A stretch of 64,000 nucleotides of DNA from Neolewinella aurantiaca (GTDB lineage: Bacteria; Bacteroidota; Bacteroidia; Chitinophagales; Saprospiraceae), in NCBI RefSeq assembly GCF_008014675.1, contig NZ_VOXD01000033.1, forward strand, positions 1-64,000, read 5' to 3'. Made by a program: the position numbers and the translations under genes. This document shows, piece by piece, positions 51,312-59,843 of this stretch (positions are counted from its first letter, which is position 1; the number at the start of each line of letters is the position of its first letter). The notes under the pieces were generated by a model that was not told the DNA's origin, did not search any database, and worked only from the letters and a program-made list of their open reading frames with translations.

Positions 51312-54098
51312 CTAAGCGAAGGCTTTTTCTACCAGAGCTGTCTGCTCTTTAACGTGTACTTTCTTGTAGCCGGTTGCGGGAGATGCGGTACCAGGGCGGC
51401 CAACGTAAGCAAGCTTAATGCCAAATGCCTCGTTGTACAGCATGTGCTCGCTGATGTAAGACCACGCACCTGCGTTGCGGCTTTCTTCCTGAACCCACAT
51501 CACTTCAGCGCCTTTGTAACGTTTCAGGATGGCTTGCATCTGTTTGGTCGGTAGCGGGAAGAGTTGCTCTAGCCTCACAATCGCCACGTCGTCGCGCTGG
51601 TTCTGTTCTTTGTACTGAGCCAGGTCGAAGTAGACCTTACCTGTGCAGAGGAGCAGGCGCTTGACCTTTTTGTTGCCGGTTTTGGTAACGGTCGGGTCGT
51701 CGAGGATTTCCTGGAAGCGGGTACCGGGGCCAAAGTCTTCGACCGGGCTGACCGCCATTGCGTGGCGCAGGCCTGATTTCGGGGCCATGTTGATGAGCGG
51801 CTTGCGGAAGTCCCAGGCAAGCTGACGGCGCATCAGGTGGAAGAAGTTTGCTGGCATCGTTACGTTGGTAACGATCATGTTGAACTCGGCACAGAGTTGA
51901 AGGAAGCGCTCGAGGCGGGCGCTGGAGTGCTCGGGGCCCTGGCCTTCGTAGCCGTGGGGCAGGAGGACAGCCAGGCCGTTCATCCGTGACCACTTCGACT
52001 CTCCGCTGGAGATGAACTGATCGAAGATGGTCATGGCGCCGTTGGCGAAATCACCAAACTGAGCTTCCCAGATAACGAGGTTGTCCGGGCTGGCGGTAGC
52101 GTAGCCGTACTCGAAACCGAGTACCGCAAATTCTGAGAGCAGGGAGTTGAAGATGAGTAGCTTGCCCTGGTCGTCGCTCAGGCCGTCGAGACGGTTGAGC
52201 TTCTGGTTACCGTCGGCACTGGTCAGTACAGCGTGCCGGTGGCTGAAAGTGCCACGGCGAACATCCTGACCGGACATCCGGACATTGTGACCGTCCATCA
52301 GCAGCGTTGCATAAGAGGTCAGTTCTCCCAGTGCCCAGTCGAGCTTATTCGCTTCGATGGATTTGCGGTAACCTTCAAAGAGGCGGTTAACTTTCTTCAC
52401 CGGCGCGAAATCTTCCGGCAGGGTGACCAGGTGGCTGAGGATCGACTTCACCTTGTCAAGCGCTACTCCTGTTTCAGGAGATTGCTCGAAGAATTTCATT
52501 TCCCAGTGGTCGCTCTCCAGTGCGCGCCATGCTTCTTCCGGCGGCTGGTAGCGGTAAGGGATGTCTTTGCTCTTTACGCTGGTGTGAATGTCTTGCAGAC
52601 GGTCCTTAAATTCTTTACCCAGCTTTTTGGCTTCTTTTTCAGCGATGTCTCCGCGCTCTACGAGTTGAGCGATGTAGAGTTTGCGGACATCAGGGTGCTT
52701 TTTTACTTTTTCGTACATCCCTGGCTGGGTGTAGCCGGGGTCGTCACCTTCGTTGTGGCCGTGCTTACGGTAACAAAGCATGTCGATGTAAACGTCGGAG
52801 TTGAACTTGTTGCGGTATTCAACGGCCAGGCGGGAGACATAGAGCACGGCTTCGGGGTCATCTCCGTTGACGTGGAAAACGGGCGACTGGGTAACCGACG
52901 CAACGCCGGTACAGTAGATGCTCGTCCGGGCATCATCCTGATCGGTGGTGAAGCCGATCTGGTTGTTGATTACGTAGTGGATGGTACCTCCGGTGGTGTA
53001 CGCATCGAGCTCACTCATCTGAGCGGTTTCGAAAACGACGCCTTGCCCTGCCACCGCAGCATCACCGTGGATGAGGATGGGGAGAATCTTATCGTAGTCG
53101 TTGCCGTAGAGCATATCTGCCTTCGCGCGGGCGAAGCCTTCCACTACGGGGCCTACTGCTTCGAGGTGACTTGGGTTGGGAGCGAGTTTTACGTGAACCT
53201 CTTTATCTGAGGTAGTCTTCATGATGCTGCTGAAGCCCATGTGGTACTTTACGTCACCGTCTCCTTTTACCTTATCGGGAACGACGCCCTCGAACTCCTG
53301 GAAGATGCTTTCGTAGCTTTTGCCCATGATGTTGGCAAGGACGTTGAGCCGGCCACGGTGGGCCATGCCGATCACTACTTCTTCGACGCCTTCAACGGCA
53401 GCCTGGTTGATGATGCCGTCGAGACCAACGATTGCCGCCTCTCCTCCTTCGAGGCCGAATCGCTTCTGTGCCGGGTACTTTACCTTCAGGAAGTCCTCGA
53501 AGCCTACGGCGTCGTTGAGTCGGGAGAGAATGTGTTCTTTGTCGGTTTTGCTGAGGCTGAAGGCGTTCTCCGGCTCGTGTTTTTCGATGCGGGTACGCAG
53601 CCAACGGCGCTTTTCGCGGAGGAAAATATGGTCGAACTCGACACCGAGAGCGCCCAGGTATACTTTATCGAGGTGAGCGATGATCTCCCGCAGGGTGCTG
53701 GGTGGGAGGAAGAGTTGCTCGGCAGCGTGGAAGACCACGTCGAGGTCGCTCTCGGCCAGCTCAAAGCGGGTGAGATCCAGAACTGCGTCAGGATCATCAA
53801 ATTCATTGATGGGGTCGATGGCAGCGTCCATGTGTCCACGAACGCGGTAGGCTTTGATGAGCGCGAAAACGCTTAGCTCTTTACGAACGTGCCCCCAATC
53901 GGTTGTGCCGTCTGCAGTTTTTGGCAGGGCTGCGGCGTTTGGCTCGTAGCTTCCGTTCTGGTTGGCCGATGCGTAATCGAAACCAAGGAAGAAATCTTTC
54001 CAGCTCTGATCTATAGATTCGGGATCGGTAAGGAACTGCTGGTATAGGTTCTCGATGTACCGCGGATTGGCGTTGGAAAGCTGAGAAAAGTTGCTCAT
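51312..54098 (-). CDS. sucA: 2-oxoglutarate dehydrogenase E1 component
   Basis: A 928-aa thiamine-diphosphate enzyme that decarboxylates 2-oxoglutarate and transfers the succinyl group to the E2 lipoyl domain in the TCA cycle. MSNFSQLSNANPRYIENLYQ is a typical E1 N-terminus, HRGRLNVLANIMGKS and GDAAVAGQGVVFET belong to the ThDP domain, and the C-terminal EESRNAGAWSYI is conserved. Length is normal. The E2 gene (sucB/odhB) is not adjacent. The start at 54098 fits the family; a longer frame to 54212 adds a basic extension that runs into AT-rich leader. Confidence 0.95.
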   Translation of the reverse strand: MSNFSQLSNANPRYIENLYQQFLTDPESIDQSWKDFFLGFDYASANQNGSYEPNAAALPKTADGTTDWGHVRKELSVFALIKAYRVRGHMDAAIDPINEFDDPDAVLDLTRFELAESDLDVVFHAAEQLFLPPSTLREIIAHLDKVYLGALGVEFDHIFLREKRRWLRTRIEKHEPENAFSLSKTDKEHILSRLNDAVGFEDFLKVKYPAQKRFGLEGGEAAIVGLDGIINQAAVEGVEEVVIGMAHRGRLNVLANIMGKSYESIFQEFEGVVPDKVKGDGDVKYHMGFSSIMKTTSDKEVHVKLAPNPSHLEAVGPVVEGFARAKADMLYGNDYDKILPILIHGDAAVAGQGVVFETAQMSELDAYTTGGTIHYVINNQIGFTTDQDDARTSIYCTGVASVTQSPVFHVNGDDPEAVLYVSRLAVEYRNKFNSDVYIDMLCYRKHGHNEGDDPGYTQPGMYEKVKKHPDVRKLYIAQLVERGDIAEKEAKKLGKEFKDRLQDIHTSVKSKDIPYRYQPPEEAWRALESDHWEMKFFEQSPETGVALDKVKSILSHLVTLPEDFAPVKKVNRLFEGYRKSIEANKLDWALGELTSYATLLMDGHNVRMSGQDVRRGTFSHRHAVLTSADGNQKLNRLDGLSDDQGKLLIFNSLLSEFAVLGFEYGYATASPDNLVIWEAQFGDFANGAMTIFDQFISSGESKWSRMNGLAVLLPHGYEGQGPEHSSARLERFLQLCAEFNMIVTNVTMPANFFHLMRRQLAWDFRKPLINMAPKSGLRHAMAVSPVEDFGPGTRFQEILDDPTVTKTGNKKVKRLLLCTGKVYFDLAQYKEQNQRDDVAIVRLEQLFPLPTKQMQAILKRYKGAEVMWVQEESRNAGAWSYISEHMLYNEAFGIKLAYVGRPGTASPATGYKKVHVKEQTALVEKAFA

Positions 54099-54306
54099 GG
54101 TATTAGTTGATCGGCGCGCAAAGGGATGATGGTTGCCCCTTGCAGGTAGCTTAGCTATTTGCTTAATACGCAGCAGAAAACCTGCTGTATAAATTCCCGC
54201 AAAGTTCCGCAAAAAAGCTGGGGTACGGGTGGTTTTTTGTGGTAAAATTTACGGAAAGTGAGACTTTTGACAATCTTTTCCAGCGAAAATTCGCTGGAAT
54301 GGCTTT

Positions 54307-54334
54307 TTTGACCGTCCGAAGGGGCCTATATTTG
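54307..54334 (+). promoter_or_regulatory. Promoter for etfB (TTTG and TATATTTG)
   Basis: TTTG at 54307-54310 and TATATTTG at 54327-54334 are 16 nt apart. This is the best two-part Bacteroidota promoter match in the window, 129 nt upstream of etfB. Confidence 0.6.
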
Positions 54335-54386
54335 CGCTCCGGCGAGCAAACATTTAATCTTTTTTGCTCCCGCAGGGTTCTTTCAA

Positions 54387-54404
54387 TGCACCCGCGTCTG
54401 CGCC
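54387..54404 (+). repeat. Dispersed short repeat, GCACCCGCG variant, in etfB leader
   Basis: TGCACCCGCGTCTGCGCC, two mismatches to the consensus, between the promoter and the etfB start. Confidence 0.6.
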
Positions 54405-54463
54405 ACTTTGTACTGATTGAGTGATGAGCAGGACGGAACCTTAAAGTCACATAACCGAAGTTT

Positions 54464-55198
54464 ATGAAAATGCTAGTTTGCGTCAGTAAGACGCCCGAAA
54501 CCACCACAAAGATTCAGCTGACTGCTGATAAGACCGACCTTGACAAGGGCGGTGTTCAGTACATTATGAACCCCTACGATGAATGGTACGCCCTGGTGCG
54601 TGCGTTGGAGCTGAAAGAAGCTGGTGGCGGTTCCGTCACAATTCTGAACGTTGGGCCGGCCGATAACGATTCCGTGATCCGGAAAGGTTTGGCGATTGGC
54701 GCTGATGATGCTATCCGGGTAAACAGCGAAGGAGGCGGCAGCCTTTACATCGCCAAGCAAATTGCGGCACAGGCGGAAGGATACGATATCGTATTCTTCG
54801 GTAAAGAAACGATCGATTACAACGGTTCCGAAGTCGGAGCTATGGTTGCCGAGCTACTCGGAGTTGCTTACGTAGGCGAAGCGAGCCACCTGGAAATGAA
54901 CGGCAACGTTGCTACAATTACCCGCGACATCGAGGGTGGCGTGGAAGTTGTTGAAGTGAGCACGCCGCTGGCGATCAGCGCTGCGAAAGGCATGGCCGAG
55001 CAACGTATCCCTAACATGCGCGGAATCATGATGGCGAAGCGCAAGCCGCTCAACGTTGTTGAGCCGGTCGATGCTCCTTCGACCACCGAAGTTGCCAGCT
55101 ACGAACTGCCCCCGGCCAAATCGGCCGTAAAATTGATCGATCCTGAAAATATGGACGAACTGGTACGGCTTCTGCACGAAGAAGCAAAGGTGATCTAG
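54464..55198 (+). CDS. etfB: Electron transfer flavoprotein subunit beta
   Basis: A 244-aa subunit that, with EtfA, carries electrons from acyl-CoA and other dehydrogenases to the quinone pool. KMLVCVSKTPETT, YIMNPYDEWYALVRALELKE and the AMP-binding segment fit the family; FGKETIDYNGSEVGAMVAELLG is conserved. Length is normal. It is followed after 144 nt by etfA with a separate leader. Confidence 0.94.
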   Translation: MKMLVCVSKTPETTTKIQLTADKTDLDKGGVQYIMNPYDEWYALVRALELKEAGGGSVTILNVGPADNDSVIRKGLAIGADDAIRVNSEGGGSLYIAKQIAAQAEGYDIVFFGKETIDYNGSEVGAMVAELLGVAYVGEASHLEMNGNVATITRDIEGGVEVVEVSTPLAISAAKGMAEQRIPNMRGIMMAKRKPLNVVEPVDAPSTTEVASYELPPAKSAVKLIDPENMDELVRLLHEEAKVI

Positions 55199-55319
55199 TC
55201 TGTTAGGTCGCTGCAGGGCACGCATATCTGGCCTGTCCAGAGTTACGGACCACCGGCGATGGCTGCCGCAAGGCGCGGACTACTCAATGGTTTAAACCTG
55301 ACCACTAACAGGTTAAATT

Positions 55320-55342
55320 ACTAACAGACTAAAAGACTAATC
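55320..55342 (+). promoter_or_regulatory. etfA leader with ACTAA repeats, shared with fumC
   Basis: ACTAACAGACTAAAAGACTA continues to ATC and the ATG. It is almost the same as the fumC leader (24284-24309 on the minus strand). The rlmD leader has a looser version (AAAGACC, AACTAACG, ACAGACC). Confidence 0.5.
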
Positions 55343-56302
55343 ATGGTATTGGTATTTGCAGAAGCAACAAACGGAAAGTTCAAAAAAGCTGCCCACGAGG
55401 TGGTAACATACGGTGCAAAAACGGCTGCGGCCCTTGGTTCCGATTGCGTAGCCCTTACGTTGGGCAACGTTGAAGACGCCGGCGACCTGGGTCGTTTTGG
55501 CGCAACAAAAGTTTATAACGTTTCAGCTCCTGAGCTGGCGGGTTTTGACAGTGGCGTGTTTACCGCTGCTATTGCCGGCGCGGCCCAGCAACTGGGAGCG
55601 AAGGTGATTGTGCTCTCGCACAACAGTACCGGTAAAAACCTGACCGGCCGCCTGGCGGCGCGGCTCGATGCTGGTTCTGCGCCGGGCGTGAAGGCTGTGC
55701 CCGTTGTCGACGGGGGTAAGTTTACCGTACGCAAAGCTGTTTTCTCCGGAAAGGCTTTCGCTGACGTTGAAATCCTGACCGACACGAAAGTGGTAAGCCT
55801 GGTCGGAAACTCGATCCCCGTAGAAGAGAGTGGCAGCGCCGTTGGTGTAGAGTCGCTTACGGTAGAGCTGCCCGCTCCGAAAGTTAAAGTATTAAGCACT
55901 AAGCGGGCTGAAGGAACAACGCCTCTGCCTGAGGCAGAGCTCGTCGTTTCCGGTGGCCGTGGCCTCAAAGGCCCGGAAAACTGGGGCGTGATCAATGACC
56001 TCGCGGATGCGCTTGGCGCAACGACGGCCTGCAGCCGTCCGGTAGCTGACAGCGACTGGCGCCCTCACCACGAGCACGTTGGGCAAACCGGGGTAGCTAT
56101 TCACCCTAACCTTTACATCGCTGCGGGCATTAGCGGAGCTATTCAGCACCTTGCCGGTGTGAACAGTTCGAAGACAATCGTAGTGATCAATAAAGATCCC
56201 GAAGCTCCTTTCTTCAAAGCTGCTGATTACGGTGTGGTGGGTGACCTCTTCGAAGTGCTGCCACGTCTTACCGAAGCCGTTAAGAAGTTCAAGAGCGCGT
56301 AA
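55343..56302 (+). CDS. etfA: Electron transfer flavoprotein subunit alpha
   Basis: A 319-aa FAD-binding subunit of the electron transfer flavoprotein. The FAD signature is present in the C-terminal domain: SRPVADSDWRPHHEHVGQTG, then LYIAAGISGAIQHLAGV and INKDPEAPFFKAADYGVVGD. The N-terminal domain (MVLVFAEATNGKFKKAAHE) pairs with EtfB. A strong terminator follows, so etfBA is a separate unit. Confidence 0.95.
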   Translation: MVLVFAEATNGKFKKAAHEVVTYGAKTAAALGSDCVALTLGNVEDAGDLGRFGATKVYNVSAPELAGFDSGVFTAAIAGAAQQLGAKVIVLSHNSTGKNLTGRLAARLDAGSAPGVKAVPVVDGGKFTVRKAVFSGKAFADVEILTDTKVVSLVGNSIPVEESGSAVGVESLTVELPAPKVKVLSTKRAEGTTPLPEAELVVSGGRGLKGPENWGVINDLADALGATTACSRPVADSDWRPHHEHVGQTGVAIHPNLYIAAGISGAIQHLAGVNSSKTIVVINKDPEAPFFKAADYGVVGDLFEVLPRLTEAVKKFKSA

Positions 56303-56348
56303 ACAGAACCGCTGTTTCTCTTCTGGTTCTGCCAGAAGACAAAGTGTG

Positions 56349-56382
56349 AACGCCCGGTCAGCCTTGCTGATCGGGCGTTTTA
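56349..56382 (+). terminator. Terminator after etfA
   Basis: AACGCCCGGTCAGC (56349-56362) pairs with GCTGATCGGGCGTTT (56366-56380) with one G-T pair, followed by T. Confidence 0.8.
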
Positions 56383-56428
56383 CGTTATTGCTGAATGGCT
56401 CGAGCTTACTGCAACAGGCAATGGCAGC

Positions 56429-56665
56429 TTGGACGGTCAGAATAGTTTCTGGTTTGGTGCTGCGCCCAACCCGGCCGATGATGTTATCAAGGTCACAGGT
56501 CTTACCGCCGGTGCCGAATGGTCGCTGACCTCTGCCAGAGGAAGAATTGTCGCACTAAAAGGTAGTGTTGCCGGAGGAGACCTGCTGTTGGGTGTAAGCT
56601 CCTTAAAGCCAGGTGTTTATTGGCTCAGGAGCAAGGAATTAGTAAGAAAAGTAGTGATTCGGTAA
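56429..56665 (+). pseudogene. Orphan T9SS sorting-domain remnant
   Basis: About 78 codons encode a full type A T9SS C-terminal sorting domain with nothing in front: GAAPNPADDVIKVTGL, then LTSARGRIVALKG and LKPGVYWLRSKELVRKVVIR. The frame remains open upstream into the etfA terminator (about 56381) but has no signal peptide and no ATG start. A sorting signal without cargo cannot function, so this is probably the tail of a deleted gene. It lies between etfA and rpsT. Confidence 0.6.
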
Positions 56666-56692
56666 AAGGAAAGCGCAAGAAAATTATTTTGT

Positions 56693-56724
56693 ATTGCGTA
56701 AATCAAAGATTACCCGTACCTTTG
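56693..56724 (+). promoter_or_regulatory. Promoter of rpsT
   Basis: TATTG (56692-56696), 20 nt, then TACCTTTG (56717-56724) and CGGACC. The rpsT ATG is 39 nt downstream. Confidence 0.6.
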
Positions 56725-56763
56725 CGGACCGATTCGGACCCCTGAATTCTAAAAAAGAAGAAA

Positions 56764-57018
56764 ATGGCACATCATAAGTCAGCAAAGAAGCGTATTCGTC
56801 AGGACGAAAAGAAGCGTCTTCACAACCGTTACTACAAGAAATCTACCCGTACTGCTCTTAAGAAAGTACGTGAAATGGAAGATAAGGCCGAGGCCGAGAA
56901 GCAGCTTCCGGCTCTTTTCAGCATGATCGACCGTCTTGCTAAGCGCAACCTCTTTCACCCAAACAAGGCTGCTAACCTGAAGTCTGGTCTGGCCCTTCAC
57001 GTTAAGAATCTCGGCTAG
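56764..57018 (+). CDS. rpsT: 30S ribosomal protein S20
   Basis: An 84-aa basic ribosomal protein with the typical start MAHHKSAKKRIRQDEKKRLHN and end NKAANLKSGLALHVKNL. It binds 16S rRNA early in 30S assembly. It is a single-gene unit with a clear promoter and terminator. Confidence 0.97.
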   Translation: MAHHKSAKKRIRQDEKKRLHNRYYKKSTRTALKKVREMEDKAEAEKQLPALFSMIDRLAKRNLFHPNKAANLKSGLALHVKNLG

Positions 57019-57041
57019 GAATTCTCCTGGGTTTACGAATT

Positions 57042-57078
57042 AAAAGCCTCTTCATCTTTACGGATGAAGAGGCTTTTT
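57042..57078. terminator. Bidirectional terminator between rpsT and ypdA-like gene
   Basis: AAAAGCCTCTTCATC pairs perfectly with GATGAAGAGGCTTTT around TTTACG. T runs lie on both strands, so it can serve both convergent genes. Confidence 0.9.
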
Positions 57079-57108
57079 GCGTGGCGGGAGGTTCTCATTA
57101 TTGTCGGT

Positions 57109-58089
57109 TTATTGACCGGCTTCGTGCTTTTTAGCGAGGATATTGTTCACGATGATGTCTCCGTGGTCTCTGGTGTTTTCGATGAATAGCTTAGCCGTAG
57201 CCAGGCCGCCGCAGGCGACCCCGGCCATGTAGACATCAGGCAGCGAGGTTTCCAGGGTATCGGGGTTGAATACAGGCTTGCAGGCTTCATCATCGCCGAT
57301 TTCGAGGCCGAGGGCTTCGAATAAGCTGTAATTCGGGGTGTAGCCGGTCATGGCGAGCACGAAATCGTTGGGGAGAGTAACCGGACCGTCTGGCGTCATC
57401 AGGTCTACTTCATCGGCACGTATTTCGCTTACGGTAGAGTTGAAATAAGCCTTGATGCTTCCTTCTTTGATGCGGTTGTCGATGTCGGGGCGGACCCAGT
57501 ATTTCACTCTGGGGTTAATTTCGGGACCCCGAACAGCCATCGTTACGCTGGCGGCTCCTTTGCGGTAACATTCCAGGGCCGCATCGGCGCCACTGTTGGC
57601 CGCTCCTACAACAAGTACGTGCTGGCGTATGTAGGCGTGGGGGTCGTCGTAATAGTGTTTCACTTTGGGCAGGTCCTCGCCCGGTACGTTCAGGTAGCGG
57701 GGCGTATCGTAGAAGCCGGTGGCAACACAAACGGCTTTGGCACGGTGGGTTCCTTTGCTCGTGGTAATCTCGTATCCTTCCCAGTCAGGAGACATCTGCT
57801 GCACTTCTTCGTAGAGGCTGATGTTGAGTTGTTGGCTCTCGACCAGGCGCCGGTAATACTCGAGTGCTTCGCCGCGCGTTGGCTTGTCGCGGTGACTAAT
57901 GAAGGGGATGTCGTGTATTTCCAGCTTCAGCGAGGTGCTGAAGAACGTCATGTTTACCGGGAAATTGAAGAGGCTGTTGACTACCATCCCTTTTTCGAGG
58001 ATCAGGTGAGTCAGGCCGGCTTTTTTGGCACTGATGGCTACGTTGATACCGGAGGGGCCTCCGCCGATTATTATTAGGTCGTAAATCAT
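57109..58089 (-). CDS. ypdA: YpdA family putative bacillithiol disulfide reductase
   Basis: A 326-aa FAD/NAD(P)-dependent oxidoreductase. The FAD motif GGGPSGIN is at 9-16 and the NADPH motif VVGAANSGADAA at about 157-168. KGMVVNSLFNFPVNMTFFSTS and the ending fit YpdA, which reduces oxidised bacillithiol in Firmicutes and some Bacteroidota. It lacks the CxxC of thioredoxin reductase. No bsh genes are nearby, so the thiol partner here is an inference. Confidence 0.88.
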   Translation of the reverse strand: MIYDLIIIGGGPSGINVAISAKKAGLTHLILEKGMVVNSLFNFPVNMTFFSTSLKLEIHDIPFISHRDKPTRGEALEYYRRLVESQQLNISLYEEVQQMSPDWEGYEITTSKGTHRAKAVCVATGFYDTPRYLNVPGEDLPKVKHYYDDPHAYIRQHVLVVGAANSGADAALECYRKGAASVTMAVRGPEINPRVKYWVRPDIDNRIKEGSIKAYFNSTVSEIRADEVDLMTPDGPVTLPNDFVLAMTGYTPNYSLFEALGLEIGDDEACKPVFNPDTLETSLPDVYMAGVACGGLATAKLFIENTRDHGDIIVNNILAKKHEAGQ

Positions 58090-58125
58090 GCTTTTGGGTA
58101 CGCATCAGCACGAAAAATGTTTTAG

Positions 58126-58144
58126 GGGCGCGCACGCAGGTGCG
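58126..58144 (-). repeat. Dispersed short repeat between ypdA and secreted protein gene
   Basis: On the minus strand CGCACCTGCGTGCGCGCCC, with one change at the first position. It lies 37 nt upstream of the ypdA start on the same strand. Confidence 0.65.
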
Positions 58145-58157
58145 GGGTGAGTTATAT

Positions 58158-58165
58158 TATATTTG
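58158..58165 (+). promoter_or_regulatory. TAnnTTTG promoter element
   Basis: TATATTTG, 66 nt upstream of the secreted protein start at 58232. Confidence 0.5.
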
Positions 58166-58231
58166 TTACGAACCCATAATTTTTATTCGCCGGGCTGAAT
58201 GCATTCCGCCCGTCCCCAATTTCTTTTTTCA

Positions 58232-58687
58232 ATGAATACATTTAAAACCCTGACCATTATCCTGCTGCTTTTTGCCGGCTGTTACAAAGCCACGGCACAA
58301 ACTGAGCCGGAGCTTCTGGTGGAGAAGTTCTTCGCGACCTACGAGGAAAGCGGATCAGCAGCCGCGCTGGACGAACTCTACGCTACCAGCAAGTGGATAA
58401 ACAAGGCTACAGATGCCGTTTTGCAGCTTAAGAACAAAATGGAAGGCCTCAACGAAGATTACGTCGGTAAGTACTACGGGTACGAACTGATCGTGGAGAA
58501 GAAGATTTCGGACAGCTTCGTTTTGCTCAGCTATATGGTGAAATTCGACCGGCAGCCAATCCGGTACACCTTCCAGTTCTATAAGCCGGACGATAAGTGG
58601 GTGACCTACAGCTTTCAGTATGACGGTAACCTGAGCACCGAACTCGAAGAAGCAGCAAAAATTTACTTCCTCGATTCAGGTAATTAA
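58232..58687 (+). CDS. Conserved hypothetical secreted protein
   Basis: A 151-aa protein with a signal peptide ending at about residue 22 (LLLFAGCYKATAQ; the Cys at 17 could also be a lipobox). The mature part, TEPELLVEKFFATYEESGSAAALDELYATSKW, then a beta-rich end (YGYELIVEKKI, FVLLSYMVKFDRQPIRYTFQFYKP), resembles NTF2-like folds. No catalytic residues can be named. The start at 58232 fits the signal peptide; the ATG at 58199 is less likely. Confidence 0.7.
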   Translation: MNTFKTLTIILLLFAGCYKATAQTEPELLVEKFFATYEESGSAAALDELYATSKWINKATDAVLQLKNKMEGLNEDYVGKYYGYELIVEKKISDSFVLLSYMVKFDRQPIRYTFQFYKPDDKWVTYSFQYDGNLSTELEEAAKIYFLDSGN

Positions 58688-58800
58688 CCCGGGTAGGGGG
58701 AAGGTGAGGAGGCTGATCGGTCTTCAGCGGTTAAGGAGAATACTACGTTCTGAATTCTGCCCTCCGCGCTTTGTTTGTGGGATCGTTAAGTAAGAGTGAT

Positions 58801-58808
58801 TACTTTTG
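58801..58808 (+). promoter_or_regulatory. TAnnTTTG promoter element, 4 nt before the ATG
   Basis: TACTTTTG followed by CCCC and the ATG at 58813. With a start of transcription about 7 nt after the element, the mRNA would begin at or inside the start codon. Confidence 0.5.
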
Positions 58809-58812
58809 CCCC

Positions 58813-59805
58813 ATGCCCAACCAGCCCAACCAAATCAATCAGCTTCGCGAGCGCTTTATTTCGGAACTCCGAGCAACCTTCAGTGATCAGGAACCACGTG
58901 GCCTGTACGCCCCGATCGATTACATTCTTGACCTCGGAGGTAAGCGTATCCGCCCCGTCGTTGCTCTGCTGGCAGCCCAAATGTTCGGAGACGAAGACCT
59001 GAAACAAAGCATGCCCGTAGCTCTGGCGGTGGAAGTCTTCCACAACTTCACCCTCCTGCACGATGACATCATGGACGACAGCCCGCTTCGGCGCGGGCAA
59101 CAGACTGTTCACGAAAAATGGGACATCAACACCGGAATACTCTCCGGAGACCTGATGCTCATTCAGGCCTACCAGCACCTCTGTGAAGTTTCCAATAAAA
59201 CAGCTCTGCCCGCGCTGCTGTGTACCTTCAACCGGGTGGCAACCGGTGTATGCGAAGGACAGCAATACGACGTCGATTTCGAAAGCCGCGACGACGTCAC
59301 GATTGCCGAGTACCTCATGATGATCGAGCTCAAAACAGCGGTACTCCTCGGCGGAGCGCTCGAAATGGGAGCGCTCTCTGCCGGGGCCAGCCAGGCTGAT
59401 GCCGATCACCTCTACGCCTTCGGGCGCCTCACCGGGCTGGCTTTCCAGCTGCAGGACGATCTGCTCGATACCTTCGGCGACAGCGCAAGCACCGGAAAGC
59501 TGCAGGGCAACGACATCATCAGAAACAAAAAAACGTTCCTCTTTCTCAAAGCCATGGAACTGCTGGACGAGGGAGGCCGCGAAGAGTTGAACCGTTTGTT
59601 TTCCGAAAGCCCGGAAGACCCGACCCCGAAAGTGGCGCGCGTTACGGAAATGATGATCTCAGTAGGCATTCCGGAAGAAGTGGCGCGGCTGAGAGACGAG
59701 TTCCAGGCAAAGGCCTACGCCCACCTCGACGCTGCCGGAGGCAGTACGGAGGTGAAAAAAGTGCTGCGTGCCCTGGCGGAAAGCCTGTTGCAACGAATCA
59801 GTTAA
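58813..59805 (+). CDS. Polyprenyl (trans-isoprenyl) diphosphate synthase
   Basis: A 330-aa prenyltransferase that condenses isopentenyl diphosphate with allylic diphosphates. The two Asp-rich motifs are D84-D-I-M-D88-D and D215-D-L-L-D219, and GGKRIRP is at 42-48. The product may be geranylgeranyl or a longer chain for quinones; chain length depends on residues before the first motif (FHNFTLLHDD), which suggest a medium to long product. It begins 4 nt after a TACTTTTG element. Convergent with the RND gene. Confidence 0.9.
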   Translation: MPNQPNQINQLRERFISELRATFSDQEPRGLYAPIDYILDLGGKRIRPVVALLAAQMFGDEDLKQSMPVALAVEVFHNFTLLHDDIMDDSPLRRGQQTVHEKWDINTGILSGDLMLIQAYQHLCEVSNKTALPALLCTFNRVATGVCEGQQYDVDFESRDDVTIAEYLMMIELKTAVLLGGALEMGALSAGASQADADHLYAFGRLTGLAFQLQDDLLDTFGDSASTGKLQGNDIIRNKKTFLFLKAMELLDEGGREELNRLFSESPEDPTPKVARVTEMMISVGIPEEVARLRDEFQAKAYAHLDAAGGSTEVKKVLRALAESLLQRIS

Positions 59806-59843
59806 GGAGAGGTGTTACATCATCTCCTTGAAGTACCCGGAAA

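Larger units (their letters stand above)
54099..54463. other. Divergent regulatory region between sucA and etfB
   Basis: About 365 nt with no gene. It holds AT-rich stretches, TTTG-N16-TATATTTG (54307-54334) for etfB and one dispersed repeat copy (54387). Confidence 0.55.

Noticed and set aside
51465-51480. GCACCTGCGTTGCGG, resembling the dispersed repeat
   Set aside because: It lies in sucA and encodes the conserved SRNAGAW segment, so the match is explained by protein conservation.
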